Shown: positions 41,471-51,800 of the stretch, one piece after another
Numbering within the stretch: the first letter of the stretch is position 1
How the letters are laid out: every line of letters begins with the position of its first letter
NCBI RefSeq assembly: GCF_002844375.1
Contig: NZ_CP024199.1
Coordinates: forward strand, 1,066,001 to 1,130,000
Length of the DNA: 64,000 nucleotides
Origin: Thalassospira marina
Lineage (GTDB): Bacteria > Pseudomonadota > Alphaproteobacteria > Rhodospirillales > Thalassospiraceae
Reading direction: 5' to 3'
The notes under the pieces: model-generated
Database searches by the model: none
Seen by the model: only the letters and a program-made list of their open reading frames with translations
Told to the model about the DNA's origin: nothing
Program-made: the position numbers and the translations under genes

Positions 41471-42739
41471 TCACGGCTTGCTTGCCATCCATTTCTGCTG
41501 GGCCGGGGTCAGGTAATCTGCCCACTGTTTGCCCAGCTCTTCGGGGGTGATGCGGCCCAGAAGGGCTTCCTGGCTGGTGCGGATAACCAGGGAATCCTTG
41601 AAGAAGGCGAATTCTTCAAGATGGCTGGGCATCACGGTCGGCGATACATCCGGGTCGGACAGTTCGGCAAACCAGCCTTTGAACTGGTCCGATGCAAAGA
41701 ACGGATCGGATTCAGCGCCCTTGTAAATCGGCAATGCGCCGATGCGCTTGTTCCAGGCCAGGTTGGAATCCTTGCTTTCGAGATGCGAAATCAGTTTCCA
41801 GGCTTCGTCTTTGTGCTCGCTGGATTTGAACATCGACCAACCGGCATAGCCAATGGTCGGGAATGCCTTGCCAGACGGGCCTTTGGGCATGGTGGTGATG
41901 CCGAAATCTTCGGCATTCATGCGGCTGGAAATGGCGATCAGGGCGTCGGGGTCCTGGTCAAGCATCGCACAGGTGCCCGAATAGAAACCGGCAACAATTT
42001 CGTTAAAGCCCCAGTTCAGGCTGTCCTTGGGTGCCAGGCCATCCTTGTAAAGGTCGGTCAGGTATTTAAGGCCCTTGACCCAGCCTTCGGAATCAAACGT
42101 GCTTTTGCCGTCTTCGGTGAAAAATTCGTTGGAACCGGCGGCAGCCGCCCCAAACATCACCCAGCCATTCAGGCCGCCCGGGCCACCGCGCAGGCAATAA
42201 CCATATTTGCCCGGCAGTGCCGAAACCTTTTTGGCGGCATTGCGGAAATCATCAAGCGTTTTCGGAACTTCGGTAACACCGGCTTCCTTGAACAGCTTTT
42301 TGTTATAGAACATCGCGCGCAGGTAAAAACCATAGGGCAGCATATAGGCTTCGTCACCGGCCGAACGGGCAAATTCCAGGGCGCGCGAATTCAGGTTTGC
42401 GGTGGCATCCCAGTCCTTCAGATACGGTTCCAGGCTTTCAAGCGCGCCGTTATTGGCATAGAGCGTCAGCCAGGTATCGGGCATTTCAACCACATCGGGG
42501 GTCTGACCGGCCGAAACCATGGTGGCGAATTTTTCAAATGCCTGGCCCCAGGGCAGCGATGTGATTTCCACATTCACGCCGGGATTGGCATCTTCATATT
42601 CCTTGACCAGGGTCTTAAGCGTTTCAGTGCGTTCCGGGCTGGTAATAACTTCAACCAGCTTCAGGGTCGTGTCGGCATAGGCATGGCTGGCCAGTGCCAG
42701 CGACGCTGCACCTGCCAGAATTGTGGTCTTCCAGTTCAT
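41471..42739 (-). CDS. ABC sugar-type extracellular solute-binding protein
   Basis: The 422-residue periplasmic protein has a signal peptide (TTILAGAASLALASHAYA) and the family 1 binding fold: YEDANPGVNVEITSLPWGQA, then DVVEMPDTW, and late KDEAWKLISHL. It captures a sugar, glycerol phosphate or related compound for the permease pair; the exact ligand is unknown. Start ATG 42739 places the signal peptide at the N-terminus. It lies 28 bp downstream of the PLP enzyme gene. Confidence 0.88.
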   Translation of the reverse strand: MNWKTTILAGAASLALASHAYADTTLKLVEVITSPERTETLKTLVKEYEDANPGVNVEITSLPWGQAFEKFATMVSAGQTPDVVEMPDTWLTLYANNGALESLEPYLKDWDATANLNSRALEFARSAGDEAYMLPYGFYLRAMFYNKKLFKEAGVTEVPKTLDDFRNAAKKVSALPGKYGYCLRGGPGGLNGWVMFGAAAAGSNEFFTEDGKSTFDSEGWVKGLKYLTDLYKDGLAPKDSLNWGFNEIVAGFYSGTCAMLDQDPDALIAISSRMNAEDFGITTMPKGPSGKAFPTIGYAGWSMFKSSEHKDEAWKLISHLESKDSNLAWNKRIGALPIYKGAESDPFFASDQFKGWFAELSDPDVSPTVMPSHLEEFAFFKDSLVIRTSQEALLGRITPEELGKQWADYLTPAQQKWMASKP

Positions 42740-42767
42740 TTGAAGTCCCCTGTTAATGGACGTTTTG

Positions 42768-43943
42768 TTATTGAAGTGCGGCATCGATGGCAGCAGACAG
42801 ATCCGACCAAAGGTCTTCTGCATCCTCGAGGCCGACATGCAGGCGAACCAGATTTTCCGGCACGCCAAAGCGCAGTGCCGAATTGGGTCCGCCAACCTGG
42901 GCCCGCGAAACCAGTGCGGGCACAACCAGACTTTCGTGTCCGCCCCAGCTCACGCCGATTTTGAAAATGCTTAGCGCATCACAAAACAGCGGAATCTTGA
43001 CGCGGGATGAAAACTGCAGGGAAAACAGGCCGGATGCCCCGGTAAGTCCGTCAGGCAGGTTGCGGCCCAGTGTCGGGTGAAGTACGGCTTCTACTTCGGG
43101 ATGTTCGGCAAGTTTTTGCGCAATGAACAGGCCTGAACGCTGATGTTCGCGCATGCGTGCGGGCAGGGTGCGCAGGCCGCGCAGCAAAAGCCAGGCATCA
43201 AACGCCGAAAGCTTGCTGCCCAGATAGGGCAAAATCTGGCCGCGCAAACGGCCGATAAATTCGCTGCTGCCCGCAACAACCCCGGCAACCACATCGCTAT
43301 GTCCGCCCAGATATTTGGAGGCGGAATGAATGACAACATCGCAGCCCAGTGTTGCGGGTTGCTGGAAAATCGGTGATGCCCAGCTATTGTCGATCATGGA
43401 AACCGCGCCATGCTGGCGGGCAATGTCACACAGCTTGGCAATGTCATGGACCTGGAATGTCCAGGATGTCGGGCTTTCGAGATACAGCAGCTTTGCGCCC
43501 GGCATGGCCTTTGCCACGGCATCGGTATCGCGGCCATCAACGTAATCCACGCTGACATTCAGGTCTTTTAACATCATTTCGAAAAACCGGTAGGCATCGG
43601 GGTAAAGATGCTCGACCGCGACAATGCGATCACCGGGTTTGACCACCGATAAAACCGATGACGAAATTGCTGCCATGCCGCTGGCAAAGCCAAGGGCATC
43701 GTCGGTTTTTTCCAGCTTGGCGATCTTTTCTTCAAAGGCGCGCACGGTGGGGTTCAGGCCACGGCTGTAAACCGGGCGCACCTTTTTGCCAGCATAGGTT
43801 TCTTCCATGTCGGCAAAGGATTCAAAGGTGAACAACGAGTTCTGAAAGATCGGCGGCACCACGGCATTGGCGAAATGGCGTTCGTCATAGGCAACGGTGG
43901 TGGATGGCGATGCGGGGGTAACGCGGGGCTTATTGGTGTTCAT
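42768..43943 (-). CDS. Cys/Met-metabolism PLP enzyme (cystathionine lyase type)
   Basis: This 391-residue fold-type I PLP enzyme is of the cystathionine beta/gamma-lyase group. The PLP lysine is in HSASKYLGGHSDV; SRGLNPTVRAFEEKIAKLE, GFASGMAAISS, and RFGVPENLVRLHVGLED at the C-terminus are typical. It likely cleaves a C-S bond or does a gamma-replacement on a sulphur amino acid. It is the second gene of the operon; its start overlaps the regulator gene by 14 bp. A sulphur-amino-acid enzyme beside a sugar-type importer is unusual. Confidence 0.88.
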   Translation of the reverse strand: MNTNKPRVTPASPSTTVAYDERHFANAVVPPIFQNSLFTFESFADMEETYAGKKVRPVYSRGLNPTVRAFEEKIAKLEKTDDALGFASGMAAISSSVLSVVKPGDRIVAVEHLYPDAYRFFEMMLKDLNVSVDYVDGRDTDAVAKAMPGAKLLYLESPTSWTFQVHDIAKLCDIARQHGAVSMIDNSWASPIFQQPATLGCDVVIHSASKYLGGHSDVVAGVVAGSSEFIGRLRGQILPYLGSKLSAFDAWLLLRGLRTLPARMREHQRSGLFIAQKLAEHPEVEAVLHPTLGRNLPDGLTGASGLFSLQFSSRVKIPLFCDALSIFKIGVSWGGHESLVVPALVSRAQVGGPNSALRFGVPENLVRLHVGLEDAEDLWSDLSAAIDAALQ

Positions 43944-44649
43944 TGGACATTCTCACGATGTCGTTCTCGACGACTTCAAGGATGGCGAGGGTATGCTTGC
44001 GCGCGCTTTCTTGGTCGCGCCGTTCGATGGCTTCAAACAGCATGCGGTGAAATTCAAAGGAATCTTTTGCAAAATCGGGGCGGTTAAACGGGATGGAGAA
44101 GAAGGATTCAAAGGCTTCGCGCATCTGGCTGAGCAATTGCTCGAACAGGGGGTTTCCTGCGGCCTTATAGATCGACAGGTGGAAAACAAGGTCGGCCTGG
44201 CCGGCTGTTCCCTCGCGCAGATGTTCGGCTTCCATGATCTCAAGGGCGGTGCGCATTTCCTCGATATCTTCGGGGGTGGCGCGTTTGGCGGCCAGAACAC
44301 TGGCTTCGCATTCCAGCCCGCGGCGTACTTCCAGGGTTTGCAACAGCCCGTCGCGCTGGGTGGCAATGGCCAGGGGCATGTAAACGGTTTTTTCCGTTAC
44401 CGATCGTTTCAGATAGGTGCCCGACCCACGGCGAATTTCGACAATACCCAGCGCCTGCATATGGCCAATGGCCTCGCGGATGCTGGACCGGCCAACCTGT
44501 AAGCCTGCCATCAATTCGCGTTCCGGCGGCAGGCGGTCGCCGGGTTTTAAGCCCGCTTCGACAATAAAACTGGTCAATGCTTCCAAAATGGCATCGCGGC
44601 GTCCCGATGATGCAATTGGCGTGAAGCCGGTCCCCGTTGTGTTTGCCAC
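43930..44649 (-). CDS. GntR-family regulator, FadR/FCD type
   Basis: The 239-residue regulator has an N-terminal winged helix (GDRLPPERELMAGLQVGRSS, then IREAIGHMQALGIV) and an all-helical FCD ligand domain. It should control the downstream PLP-ABC operon, which it leads, and itself. I chose GTG 44649 because AGGGA precedes it; another GTG at 44691 without a ribosome site would add 14 residues. The inverted repeat at 44705-44725 lies just upstream. The FCD histidines and acids that usually bind a metal and an organic acid are partly visible but not assigned. Confidence 0.85.
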   Translation of the reverse strand: MANTTGTGFTPIASSGRRDAILEALTSFIVEAGLKPGDRLPPERELMAGLQVGRSSIREAIGHMQALGIVEIRRGSGTYLKRSVTEKTVYMPLAIATQRDGLLQTLEVRRGLECEASVLAAKRATPEDIEEMRTALEIMEAEHLREGTAGQADLVFHLSIYKAAGNPLFEQLLSQMREAFESFFSIPFNRPDFAKDSFEFHRMLFEAIERRDQESARKHTLAILEVVENDIVRMSNEHQ

Positions 44650-44704
44650 ACTTCGATCCCTGATTTGTGTTTGCGTGTGCTTGTCAGGCACATTCTGGTA
44701 TGCC

Positions 44705-44725
44705 GTCTGACATCAGACGTCAGAC
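44705..44725. promoter_or_regulatory. Operator-like inverted repeat of the GntR regulator
   Basis: GTCTGAC (44705-44711) and GTCAGAC (44719-44725) are perfect inverted copies separated by ATCAGAC; a nested TCTGA-CA-TCAGA palindrome lies at 44706-44717. The site is directly upstream of the regulator gene and is of the size expected for FadR-type dimers. Confidence 0.7.
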
Positions 44726-45077
44726 CAATTTCCAAATGGAAGGCTGCCTTGTCAAGTTTTATGCAATGGAACGACTGTTTTTGGTGGTTTTGCGAAATAA
44801 AATTACAAAGCAGCCGCCTGCCTGCCGGGCGCGTTAATCAGCCGGTATCTTTTGCAACCTGCTGGCTGGCGCAGTGTTTTGCTTAAAATTCGTGGTAACG
44901 AAGGTTATAAGGTGATCAGCGCGAATGTGCTGGCATTCACGGGTGAAATTGCGAATCCGCTGGTCATTGCGCCGGGTGCAAGTTGTGTGACGCGGGCCGA
45001 AAAATGAAAAACCGCAAACCGGCGGGGCCAGCTTGCGGTTTGTATATTCATGTTGCTGCGCGGGGCAGGGTGGGGAA
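44726..45077. other. Intergenic gap
   Basis: These 352 bp between two divergently oriented transcription units hold the terminator at 45009-45041 and the far upstream part of the GntR promoter. No other feature is visible. Confidence 0.45.
45009..45041 (-). terminator. Terminator of the exported protein gene
   Basis: AAACCGCAA and TTGCGGTTT (45009-45017, 45033-45041) pair perfectly; on the minus strand the stem is followed by T-rich sequence. Confidence 0.65.
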
Positions 45078-46268
45078 TTAGCTGCCCGGGCCTGACATAA
45101 CGGTGCGGCCATTTACCGTGATGCGGCCATCGGCCAGCAATTGCACCTTGTATTTATTAATGCCCTGCTTGCCGGGTTTACCGGCAGCCAGGCCATCAAC
45201 CGCAGGCGGAAACAGCGCGCCCAGGATTGTGGGGTTTTTCGGCGTACCCAACAGATATTCAAGCTGGTCGCGGCCAACAAGGTCAAGATCAAGCAGCCCC
45301 TGGAAGCCATAGGCAGCCTTTTCCTGCGGGACGAATTCGCCAGTGCCAGCTGCTTCAAGGTTGCGGCTTTCCACATACAGGTCTTCGATATCAATTGGTT
45401 TGCCGGTTTTAAGGGCCTCGTGCCACAGGTCATTGCCGATATTGTTGCGCACCTGCGCCGGGTTTTCACCAGCCAGAAGGTCGGTCAGGCCGCGTTGCAG
45501 GATCGGCCGGGTGCGTGACCATTGTACGCCGGTGGCATGGCCCTTCAGGCGCACGGTACGGGGCTGAAACAGGCCGGGCATCCACATGCCATCATGGGAA
45601 TAATCCATGCGTGTGGTGCCGTCACTATCGGGATAAAGCGACAGGTCCGCCGCCTTCATCGCGCCCATTTTTTCGCGATTGGGGCCGGTCCATTCGGCAT
45701 CGCGCCAGGCAAGGTCGATTTTTTGCTTCAGCCAGGAAATTTGCAGGTCGCTAAGCAACCAGTGCTGGCGCGAAACCGGTTCATCCGCCCCCAGAAAATC
45801 GGCAAGGCCGGTAAAGCCTTCGGGGCTGGATGTTTTGGTGTTCCAGTTGATGGTGCCACGCGCGTCATGCAGGGTCAGGTTACGCTGATTGATGGTTTCG
45901 TCGGCCTCGATCCGGCCCTGTTCAGGCAGGGCAAAGCCGATGGTGGCCAGTTGCGGGTTTTTGCCATCTTCCTTTACGTCAATCTGCACATTGCTCATGA
46001 CGAGGTCGCGGTTGCCCTCATATCCGCCAAGCGGCAGGTGCACGTCATCAAACCGGAAACTGGCGGTGCCATCGTGGGTGGTGGCCGTTTTTTCCGTTGC
46101 GGTGATGTCGTGTTGCGCCATGATTTTTTGCACAATCGCGCGCGCCTGCGCCACATCCATCGCCGATGCAGCACCGGGCAGGGCAACAAGGCCCGCACCC
46201 AGCCATGCAAACAGGCCCAAACGGGTTTTTGTGGCACCAAAACGGGGGAAAAGGGCGGCCAAGCTCAT
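45078..46268 (-). CDS. Exported protein of unknown function
   Basis: The 396-residue protein has a signal peptide (FAWLGAGLVALPGAASA) and a beta-rich mature part with repeated strand patterns (VHLPLGGYEGNRDLVMSNVQ, LTLHDARGTINWNTKT, VRLKGHATGVQW). The composition and length recall DUF2125-type alphaproteobacterial periplasmic proteins, but I am not certain of the family. It stands alone and has its own terminator. The function is unknown. Confidence 0.6.
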   Translation of the reverse strand: MSLAALFPRFGATKTRLGLFAWLGAGLVALPGAASAMDVAQARAIVQKIMAQHDITATEKTATTHDGTASFRFDDVHLPLGGYEGNRDLVMSNVQIDVKEDGKNPQLATIGFALPEQGRIEADETINQRNLTLHDARGTINWNTKTSSPEGFTGLADFLGADEPVSRQHWLLSDLQISWLKQKIDLAWRDAEWTGPNREKMGAMKAADLSLYPDSDGTTRMDYSHDGMWMPGLFQPRTVRLKGHATGVQWSRTRPILQRGLTDLLAGENPAQVRNNIGNDLWHEALKTGKPIDIEDLYVESRNLEAAGTGEFVPQEKAAYGFQGLLDLDLVGRDQLEYLLGTPKNPTILGALFPPAVDGLAAGKPGKQGINKYKVQLLADGRITVNGRTVMSGPGS

Positions 46269-46835
46269 TTAATCGGTCTCGCTGGTCGTGAATTCAGGCT
46301 GCCAATCTGGCGCATGATTTTGGTGAAGATGGGGCAAATTTTTTGGCCCGGTCGGGCTTTGCCTATCACGATGCCGTGAGGATGCAAGGCACGAAAACCC
46401 GAAAACATAACCGGGTATAGGGTGATGGATAGGGCGATATTGTGCCGGTCAGGCGCGGCGATGCTGGTGCGGGCATGTATGAATGCGCATTCAAACCCTT
46501 CTGGAAGGCCGGATTTACCCGATTGGACGCCACAGACTGCCCGGTTGGTTACCTTGTCGTCACTTCGTGAAAACGATAATGGCCTTTGCGCGGTAGATTT
46601 TGTCGTGCTGGCGAAAGCAGCTGCGGCACGGTTGTTATAGTTTGGCGCGATGATGCCTGCTGGCATTGAAGGATGGGCTTTGCGCTGCAATCTATTGCAG
46701 GTGAGGCGCGAAATGGGTGAATTGAATGGATACGGGATGGGTTGTTACGAATAAATGTAATTTAATTTTGCGTTGCAAAACGCGGCGGGGTGGTAGACCC
46801 TTTCGTCCGAATGACATGATTGTTGCGTAAGACGA
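46269..46835. other. Long intergenic gap
   Basis: This 567-bp region between two minus-strand genes has no convincing coding frame, RNA or repeat. The short frames in it lack ribosome sites. The part nearest 46700-46830 is AT-richer and could hold a promoter of the exported protein gene farther left. Confidence 0.45.
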
Positions 46836-47480
46836 TCAGGATTTCCGGTTTGAAATGCCATTAAACAGCAAATCAATCAGCTGGTGTGCCTTGGCGATCA
46901 TTTCTTCCTTTGATGGAATACGTGGCGGTGCGGTTTCAATAACAATGTCGCGCCACTGGCCCTGGATCATGGTTAAAAACATGCGGGCGGTAAATTCCGG
47001 ATCGGGAACATTCATGGTGCCCATATCGTGCTGATGCTGGAAAAAGGCGGTGATACGGGCCGTGACTGGTTCGGGGCCATTTTTCATAAAGGTTTCGCGG
47101 ATGCCGGGGAACTGGTCCATTTCAAGCTGCAGGAAGCTCATGATCCGAATGGATTCTTCATCCATGCATTTTTCTGTCATGATGATGGTGAAATTCAGCA
47201 GGGCTTCGCGCGGGGGCAGATCAGAGCCAAGCGAGGTTTGCAGAATTTCTGAAAACTCCTGACACTTTTCTGTCAGGACGGATGCGATAAGACCATCCTT
47301 GCCGCCAAAGGCTTCGTACAGGGTCGTGCGCGACCCGCCGGACCGGGAGATAACATCGTTAAGCGTTACAGCCGCAAAACCCTTTTCCGACAGGATCTGC
47401 CAGGTGGCATCGAGCATTGCCCGACGACGGGCCTCGCCACGGGAATTCTGTTTTAAGACAGGCTGTAAAGTGTCGTTCAT
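46836..47480 (-). CDS. TetR/AcrR-family repressor of the RND pump
   Basis: The 214-residue regulator has an N-terminal TetR helix-turn-helix (DATWQILSEKGFAAVTLNDV, then ISRSGGSRTTLYEAFGGKDG) and a helical C-terminal ligand domain. It is divergent from the membrane-fusion protein gene, with a perfect palindrome in between. This is the AcrR-AcrAB arrangement, so it most likely represses the pump until a substrate binds. ATG 47480 is chosen; an in-frame ATG at 47528 would reach into the palindrome. Confidence 0.87.
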   Translation of the reverse strand: MNDTLQPVLKQNSRGEARRRAMLDATWQILSEKGFAAVTLNDVISRSGGSRTTLYEAFGGKDGLIASVLTEKCQEFSEILQTSLGSDLPPREALLNFTIIMTEKCMDEESIRIMSFLQLEMDQFPGIRETFMKNGPEPVTARITAFFQHQHDMGTMNVPDPEFTARMFLTMIQGQWRDIVIETAPPRIPSKEEMIAKAHQLIDLLFNGISNRKS

Positions 47481-47530
47481 GTTTTTCCAAGGCCTTGTGT
47501 TTTTGGGTCTTGCTTCTGCGCTGCACAAAA

Positions 47531-47546
47531 TGTACTGTACAGTACA
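47531..47546. promoter_or_regulatory. TetR-type operator of the RND pump
   Basis: TGTACTGTACAGTACA is a perfect 16-bp palindrome between the divergent regulator and pump genes. A TATTAT -10-like box for the rightward direction begins at 47548, so bound repressor would cover that promoter. Confidence 0.82.
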
Positions 47547-47615
47547 GTATTATTAAAAGCAATGGCAAGGCTGATGTGATGGCCTTGCTTTTTCGGGACT
47601 GGAAGGAAGAAAACT

Positions 47616-48803
47616 TTGTCCGTTCGTTCTTGTCTAAAAGCTGCCAGTCTGGCGGCATTGGTGATTTTTGTTGCCGGTTGCGACGAGCAGAAAGGGGGCG
47701 GTGAAGCCGCTGCCCAGCAACAGCAGGCACCAGCAACCCAGGTAACCTTTGTCGAGGTTCAGCCGCAAACGGTTGGCCTTGTCGCAGAGCTGCCGGGCCG
47801 TACTGTTGCATCGCGCAAAGCTGATGTCCGTCCGCAGGTGGATGGTATTATCAAGGAACGCAACTTCACCGAAGGCGCGACGGTCAAGGCTGGTCAGCAG
47901 CTTTATCAGATCGACCAGAGCGTCTATCTGGCGAACCTGGATGCCGCAAAGGCCGAACTGGCCCGTTCGCAGGCAACGCTGGACCAGGCAACCAAAACCC
48001 GTACCCGTTATGACAAACTGATCAAAACCCAGGCTGTCAGCGAACAGGCGCGTGATGACGCGGTTGCCGCCGAAGCCCAGGGCAAAGCCAGTGTTGCTGC
48101 CGCCCGCGCCCAGATCGACCAGGCGCGCATCAATCTGGAATACACCACCGTTACCGCGCCGATCCCCGGTAAAATCGGGGCGTCCTCGGTTACCGAAGGT
48201 GCGCTTGTTACTGCCAACCAGGAAATGGCACTGGCGACCATCACCCAGCTTGACCCGATCTATGTTGACGTGACCCAGGCCGGTGGCCGCCTGATGCGCA
48301 TTCAGCAGGGCATTGATTCCGGCCGTATCAAGGGTGCTGCCAATGGCGATGGCGTTGATGTCCGCCTGATTCTGGATTCAACGGGTGATGAATATGCCCA
48401 TGTCGGCAAGTTGCAGTTTTCGGACGTGACCGTGAACGAAACCACCGGCACCGTTCGCCTGCGTGCTGTGTTTGACAACCCCGACCAGGTGTTGCTGCCC
48501 GGTATGTTCGTGCGTGCCTTTGTTGACCAGGGCGAAGTTGAAAACGCCTATCTGGTGCCGCAGCGCGCCGTGATGCGCCGCCCGGATGGATCGGCCTATG
48601 TTTTCACCATCAAGTCCGACAATACCGTCGAGGCAAAGGCACTGACGATTGAACAGTCAAAAGGGAATGACTGGGTCGTGACCAAGGGCCTTAATCCTGG
48701 CGACCATATCATTGTCGACGGCCTGCAGCGTGTCGGCCCTGGCGCACCGGTTTCCCCGGTTGCCGCAAAGGACGACGAAAACGCACAGCCGGCATCCCGA
48801 TAA
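47616..48803 (+). CDS. RND efflux membrane-fusion lipoprotein (AcrA/MexA-like)
   Basis: The 395-residue lipoprotein links the inner-membrane pump to an outer-membrane channel. It has a lipobox FVAGC, a biotinyl-lipoyl-like half (SRKADVRPQVDGIIKERNFT), a coiled-coil hairpin (about 100-165), the second lipoyl half (INLEYTTVTAPIPGKIG) and a C-terminal beta-barrel. The start is TTG at 47616, with GGAAGGAAG before it. It is followed 12 bp later by the RND pump. Confidence 0.9.
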   Translation: MSVRSCLKAASLAALVIFVAGCDEQKGGGEAAAQQQQAPATQVTFVEVQPQTVGLVAELPGRTVASRKADVRPQVDGIIKERNFTEGATVKAGQQLYQIDQSVYLANLDAAKAELARSQATLDQATKTRTRYDKLIKTQAVSEQARDDAVAAEAQGKASVAAARAQIDQARINLEYTTVTAPIPGKIGASSVTEGALVTANQEMALATITQLDPIYVDVTQAGGRLMRIQQGIDSGRIKGAANGDGVDVRLILDSTGDEYAHVGKLQFSDVTVNETTGTVRLRAVFDNPDQVLLPGMFVRAFVDQGEVENAYLVPQRAVMRRPDGSAYVFTIKSDNTVEAKALTIEQSKGNDWVVTKGLNPGDHIIVDGLQRVGPGAPVSPVAAKDDENAQPASR

Positions 48804-48815
48804 GGATAGTATCTG

Positions 48816-51800
48816 ATGGCAAAGTTTTTCATTGATCGCCCGGTATTTGCCTGGGTGATTGCCCTTGTGATCATGTTGGCGGGGGGGCTGTCGATTCTGC
48901 AATTGCCGATCGAACAGTACCCGTCCATTGCGCCGCCATCGGTCCAGGTGACGGCGACCTATCCGGGGGCGTCGGCCCAAACCGTGGAAAACACGGTTAC
49001 CCAGGTCATCGAACAGCAGATGAACGGGCTTGATAACCTGCGTTATATGTCCTCGACCAGTGATTCCACCGGCCGCGCGCAAATCACGCTGACCTTCAAT
49101 TCCGAAGCCGATCCTGACATTGCCCAGGTCCAGGTGCAGAACAAATTGCAGGCTGCAATGTCTGTTCTGCCAAGCCAGGTGCAGCAGCAGGGCATTAACG
49201 TTACCAAATCCAGCGGGTCGTTCCTGATGGTGGTTGGTTTCGTGTCTTCCGATGGCAATATCGGTTCGCACGACCTGGCCGACTTCGTTGCCAATACCAT
49301 CAAGGACCCGGTTTCGCGTGTGAACGGCGTTGGCAGTGTGCAGGTTTTTGGTGCGCAGCACGCCATGCGCGTCTGGCTGGACCCGTACAAGCTGATCAGC
49401 TATGGCCTGTCGGTTTCCGATGTGCGCACAGCGATTGAGGACCAGAATACCGAAGTTTCCGCCGGTCAGATCGGCGGTGCCCCGTCGGTTGAAGGCCAGC
49501 AGATCAACGCCACCATCACCGCACAAAGCCGCCTGCAAACGCCGGAAGAATTTTCCAACATTCTTTTGCGCGTGAATACCGATGGTTCGCAGGTGCGCCT
49601 GGGTGATGTTGCCCGCGTTGAAATTGGTGCTGAAAGCTACAACATCGTTGCCCGTTATAACGGCAAGGATGCGGTGGGTATTGGTATCAACCTGGCAACC
49701 GGGGCAAACGCCCTTGATACCGCCGAGGCCGTCAAAAGCCGCGTTGCGGAACTCCAAGCCTATATGCCTGCCGGTGTCGAAATTGTTTATCCTTATGACA
49801 CCACGCCTTTCGTGAAGATCTCGATCGAGGAAGTGGTCCACACCCTTGTTGAAGCGGTGGTTCTCGTTTTCCTTGTGATGTTCCTGTTCCTGCAAAACTG
49901 GCGCGCCACCCTTATCCCGACCATCGCCGTTCCGGTGGTGTTGCTTGGTACATTTGGTGTGCTGGCAGCGTTTGGCTATTCCATCAACACGCTGACCATG
50001 TTTGGTCTGGTGCTTGCCATCGGTCTTCTGGTGGACGATGCCATCGTTGTTGTGGAAAACGTCGAACGTGTGATGTTTGAAGATGGTCTGTCCCCGCGTG
50101 ATGCAACACGCAAATCAATGGAACAGATCACGGGGGCTTTGATCGGTATCGCCCTTGTGCTGTCGGCTGTGTTTATTCCGATGGCCTTTTTCTCCGGTTC
50201 GACCGGGGCGATTTACCGCCAGTTCTCGATCACCATTGTTTCGGCGATGGTTCTTTCGGTGGTCGTTGCAATCGTGTTGACACCGGCATTGTGCGCAACG
50301 CTGCTTAAAAATGCCCATCACGATCCCTATTCGCGCAAGGGCTTCTTTGGCCTGTTTAACCGCGGATTTGACAAAACCAATACCTTCTATCAGGGCAGTG
50401 TCGGCCATGTGGTGCAGCGCAAATGGCGTTACCTCACGGTTTATGTCCTGCTTGTTGGAGCTCTTGGCTATCTCTTTACCCAGCTTCCGACCTCGTTCCT
50501 GCCTGATGAAGACCAGGGCATCATGTTCTCGATGGTGCAGTTGCCTGCCGGTGCTTCGCAGGAACGGACCCTTGGCGTTCTGAAAAAGGTCGAAGGCCAT
50601 TTCATGAATGACGAAAAGGACAATGTGAACGGCATCTTTACCGTGGCGGGCTTCAGCTTCGCCGGTAGCGGTCAGAATGCCGGTATTGCCTTCGTCAGCC
50701 TCAAGGACTGGTCGCAGCGTACCGAACCGCAACAGGCGGTCAAGGCGATCATCGGGCGTGCCTATGGTTTCTTTGCCCAGATCAAGGAAGGCATGGTCTT
50801 TGCCTTTACCCCGCCGGCAATTGTCGAACTGGGGACGGCAAACGGCTTTGACATGCAGCTTGTTGACCGTGGTGCCGTGGGCCACGATGCCCTGATTGCA
50901 GCACGTAACCAGTTGCTGGGCATGGCCGCACAAAACCCGGCAGTGCAGGGTGTGCGCCCGAACGGCCTGAATGACATGCCCGAATTCCAGGTCAATATCG
51001 ACCAGGAAAAGGCAAAGGCACTGGGTGTATCGATTGGCGATATCAACGATACGCTGTCGGCTGCCTGGGGGTCGAGCTATGTCAACGACTTCATGGAAAA
51101 AGGCCGCGTTAAAAAGGTCTATATCCAGGCTGATGCGAAATTCCGCATGATGCCCAAGGACATGGACAACTGGTATGTGCGTAACAACCAGGACGAAATG
51201 GTGCCGATTTCGGCATTTGCCTCCACCTCCTGGGGGTATGGTTCGCCGCGTCTTGAACGTTTCAGCGGTTTGCCCTCTGTCAATATTCAGGGGCAGGCGG
51301 CACCGGGTGTCAGCTCGGGTGATGCGATGAATGCCATGGCCGATATGGTGTCCAAGCTGCCCGATGGTATCGGGCTGGAATGGACGGGCCTTTCCTACGA
51401 AGAACGTGCCGCGGGTGACCAGGCACCGGCCCTTTATGCCCTGTCGGTCATTGTCGTGTTCCTGTGTCTTGCTGCCCTTTACGAAAGCTGGTCAATCCCG
51501 GTTTCCGTGATGCTGGTGGTGCCGCTGGGTGTTTTGGGTGCCGTGGGTGCCGCCATGCTGCGTGGCCTGCCGGACGACGTTTACTTCCAGGTGGCCCTGC
51601 TTACGACCATTGGTTTGTCGGCGAAAAACGCCATTCTGATTGTCGAGTTCGCCCGCGATCTTTACGAAGACGGGATGGGGCTGCTTGAGGCAACCGTCGA
51701 AGCTGCCCGTCAGCGTCTGCGTCCGATCATCATGACCTCGATGGCCTTTACCCTTGGCGTTCTGCCCCTTGCGATCAGCACGGGTGCAGGGGCGGCGGCC

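Noticed and set aside
41375..42964. 529-residue plus-strand open frame opposite the sugar-binding protein gene
   Set aside because: It is a mirror of the real minus-strand gene, which has a clear signal peptide and family match.
46422..46640. 72-residue open frame in the 46.3-46.8 kb gap
   Set aside because: No ribosome site, no recognisable product and no match to the usual composition of real genes.
48657..49895. 412-residue minus-strand open frame inside the RND gene
   Set aside because: It lies in the shadow of the pump gene, which is strongly supported by length and motifs.
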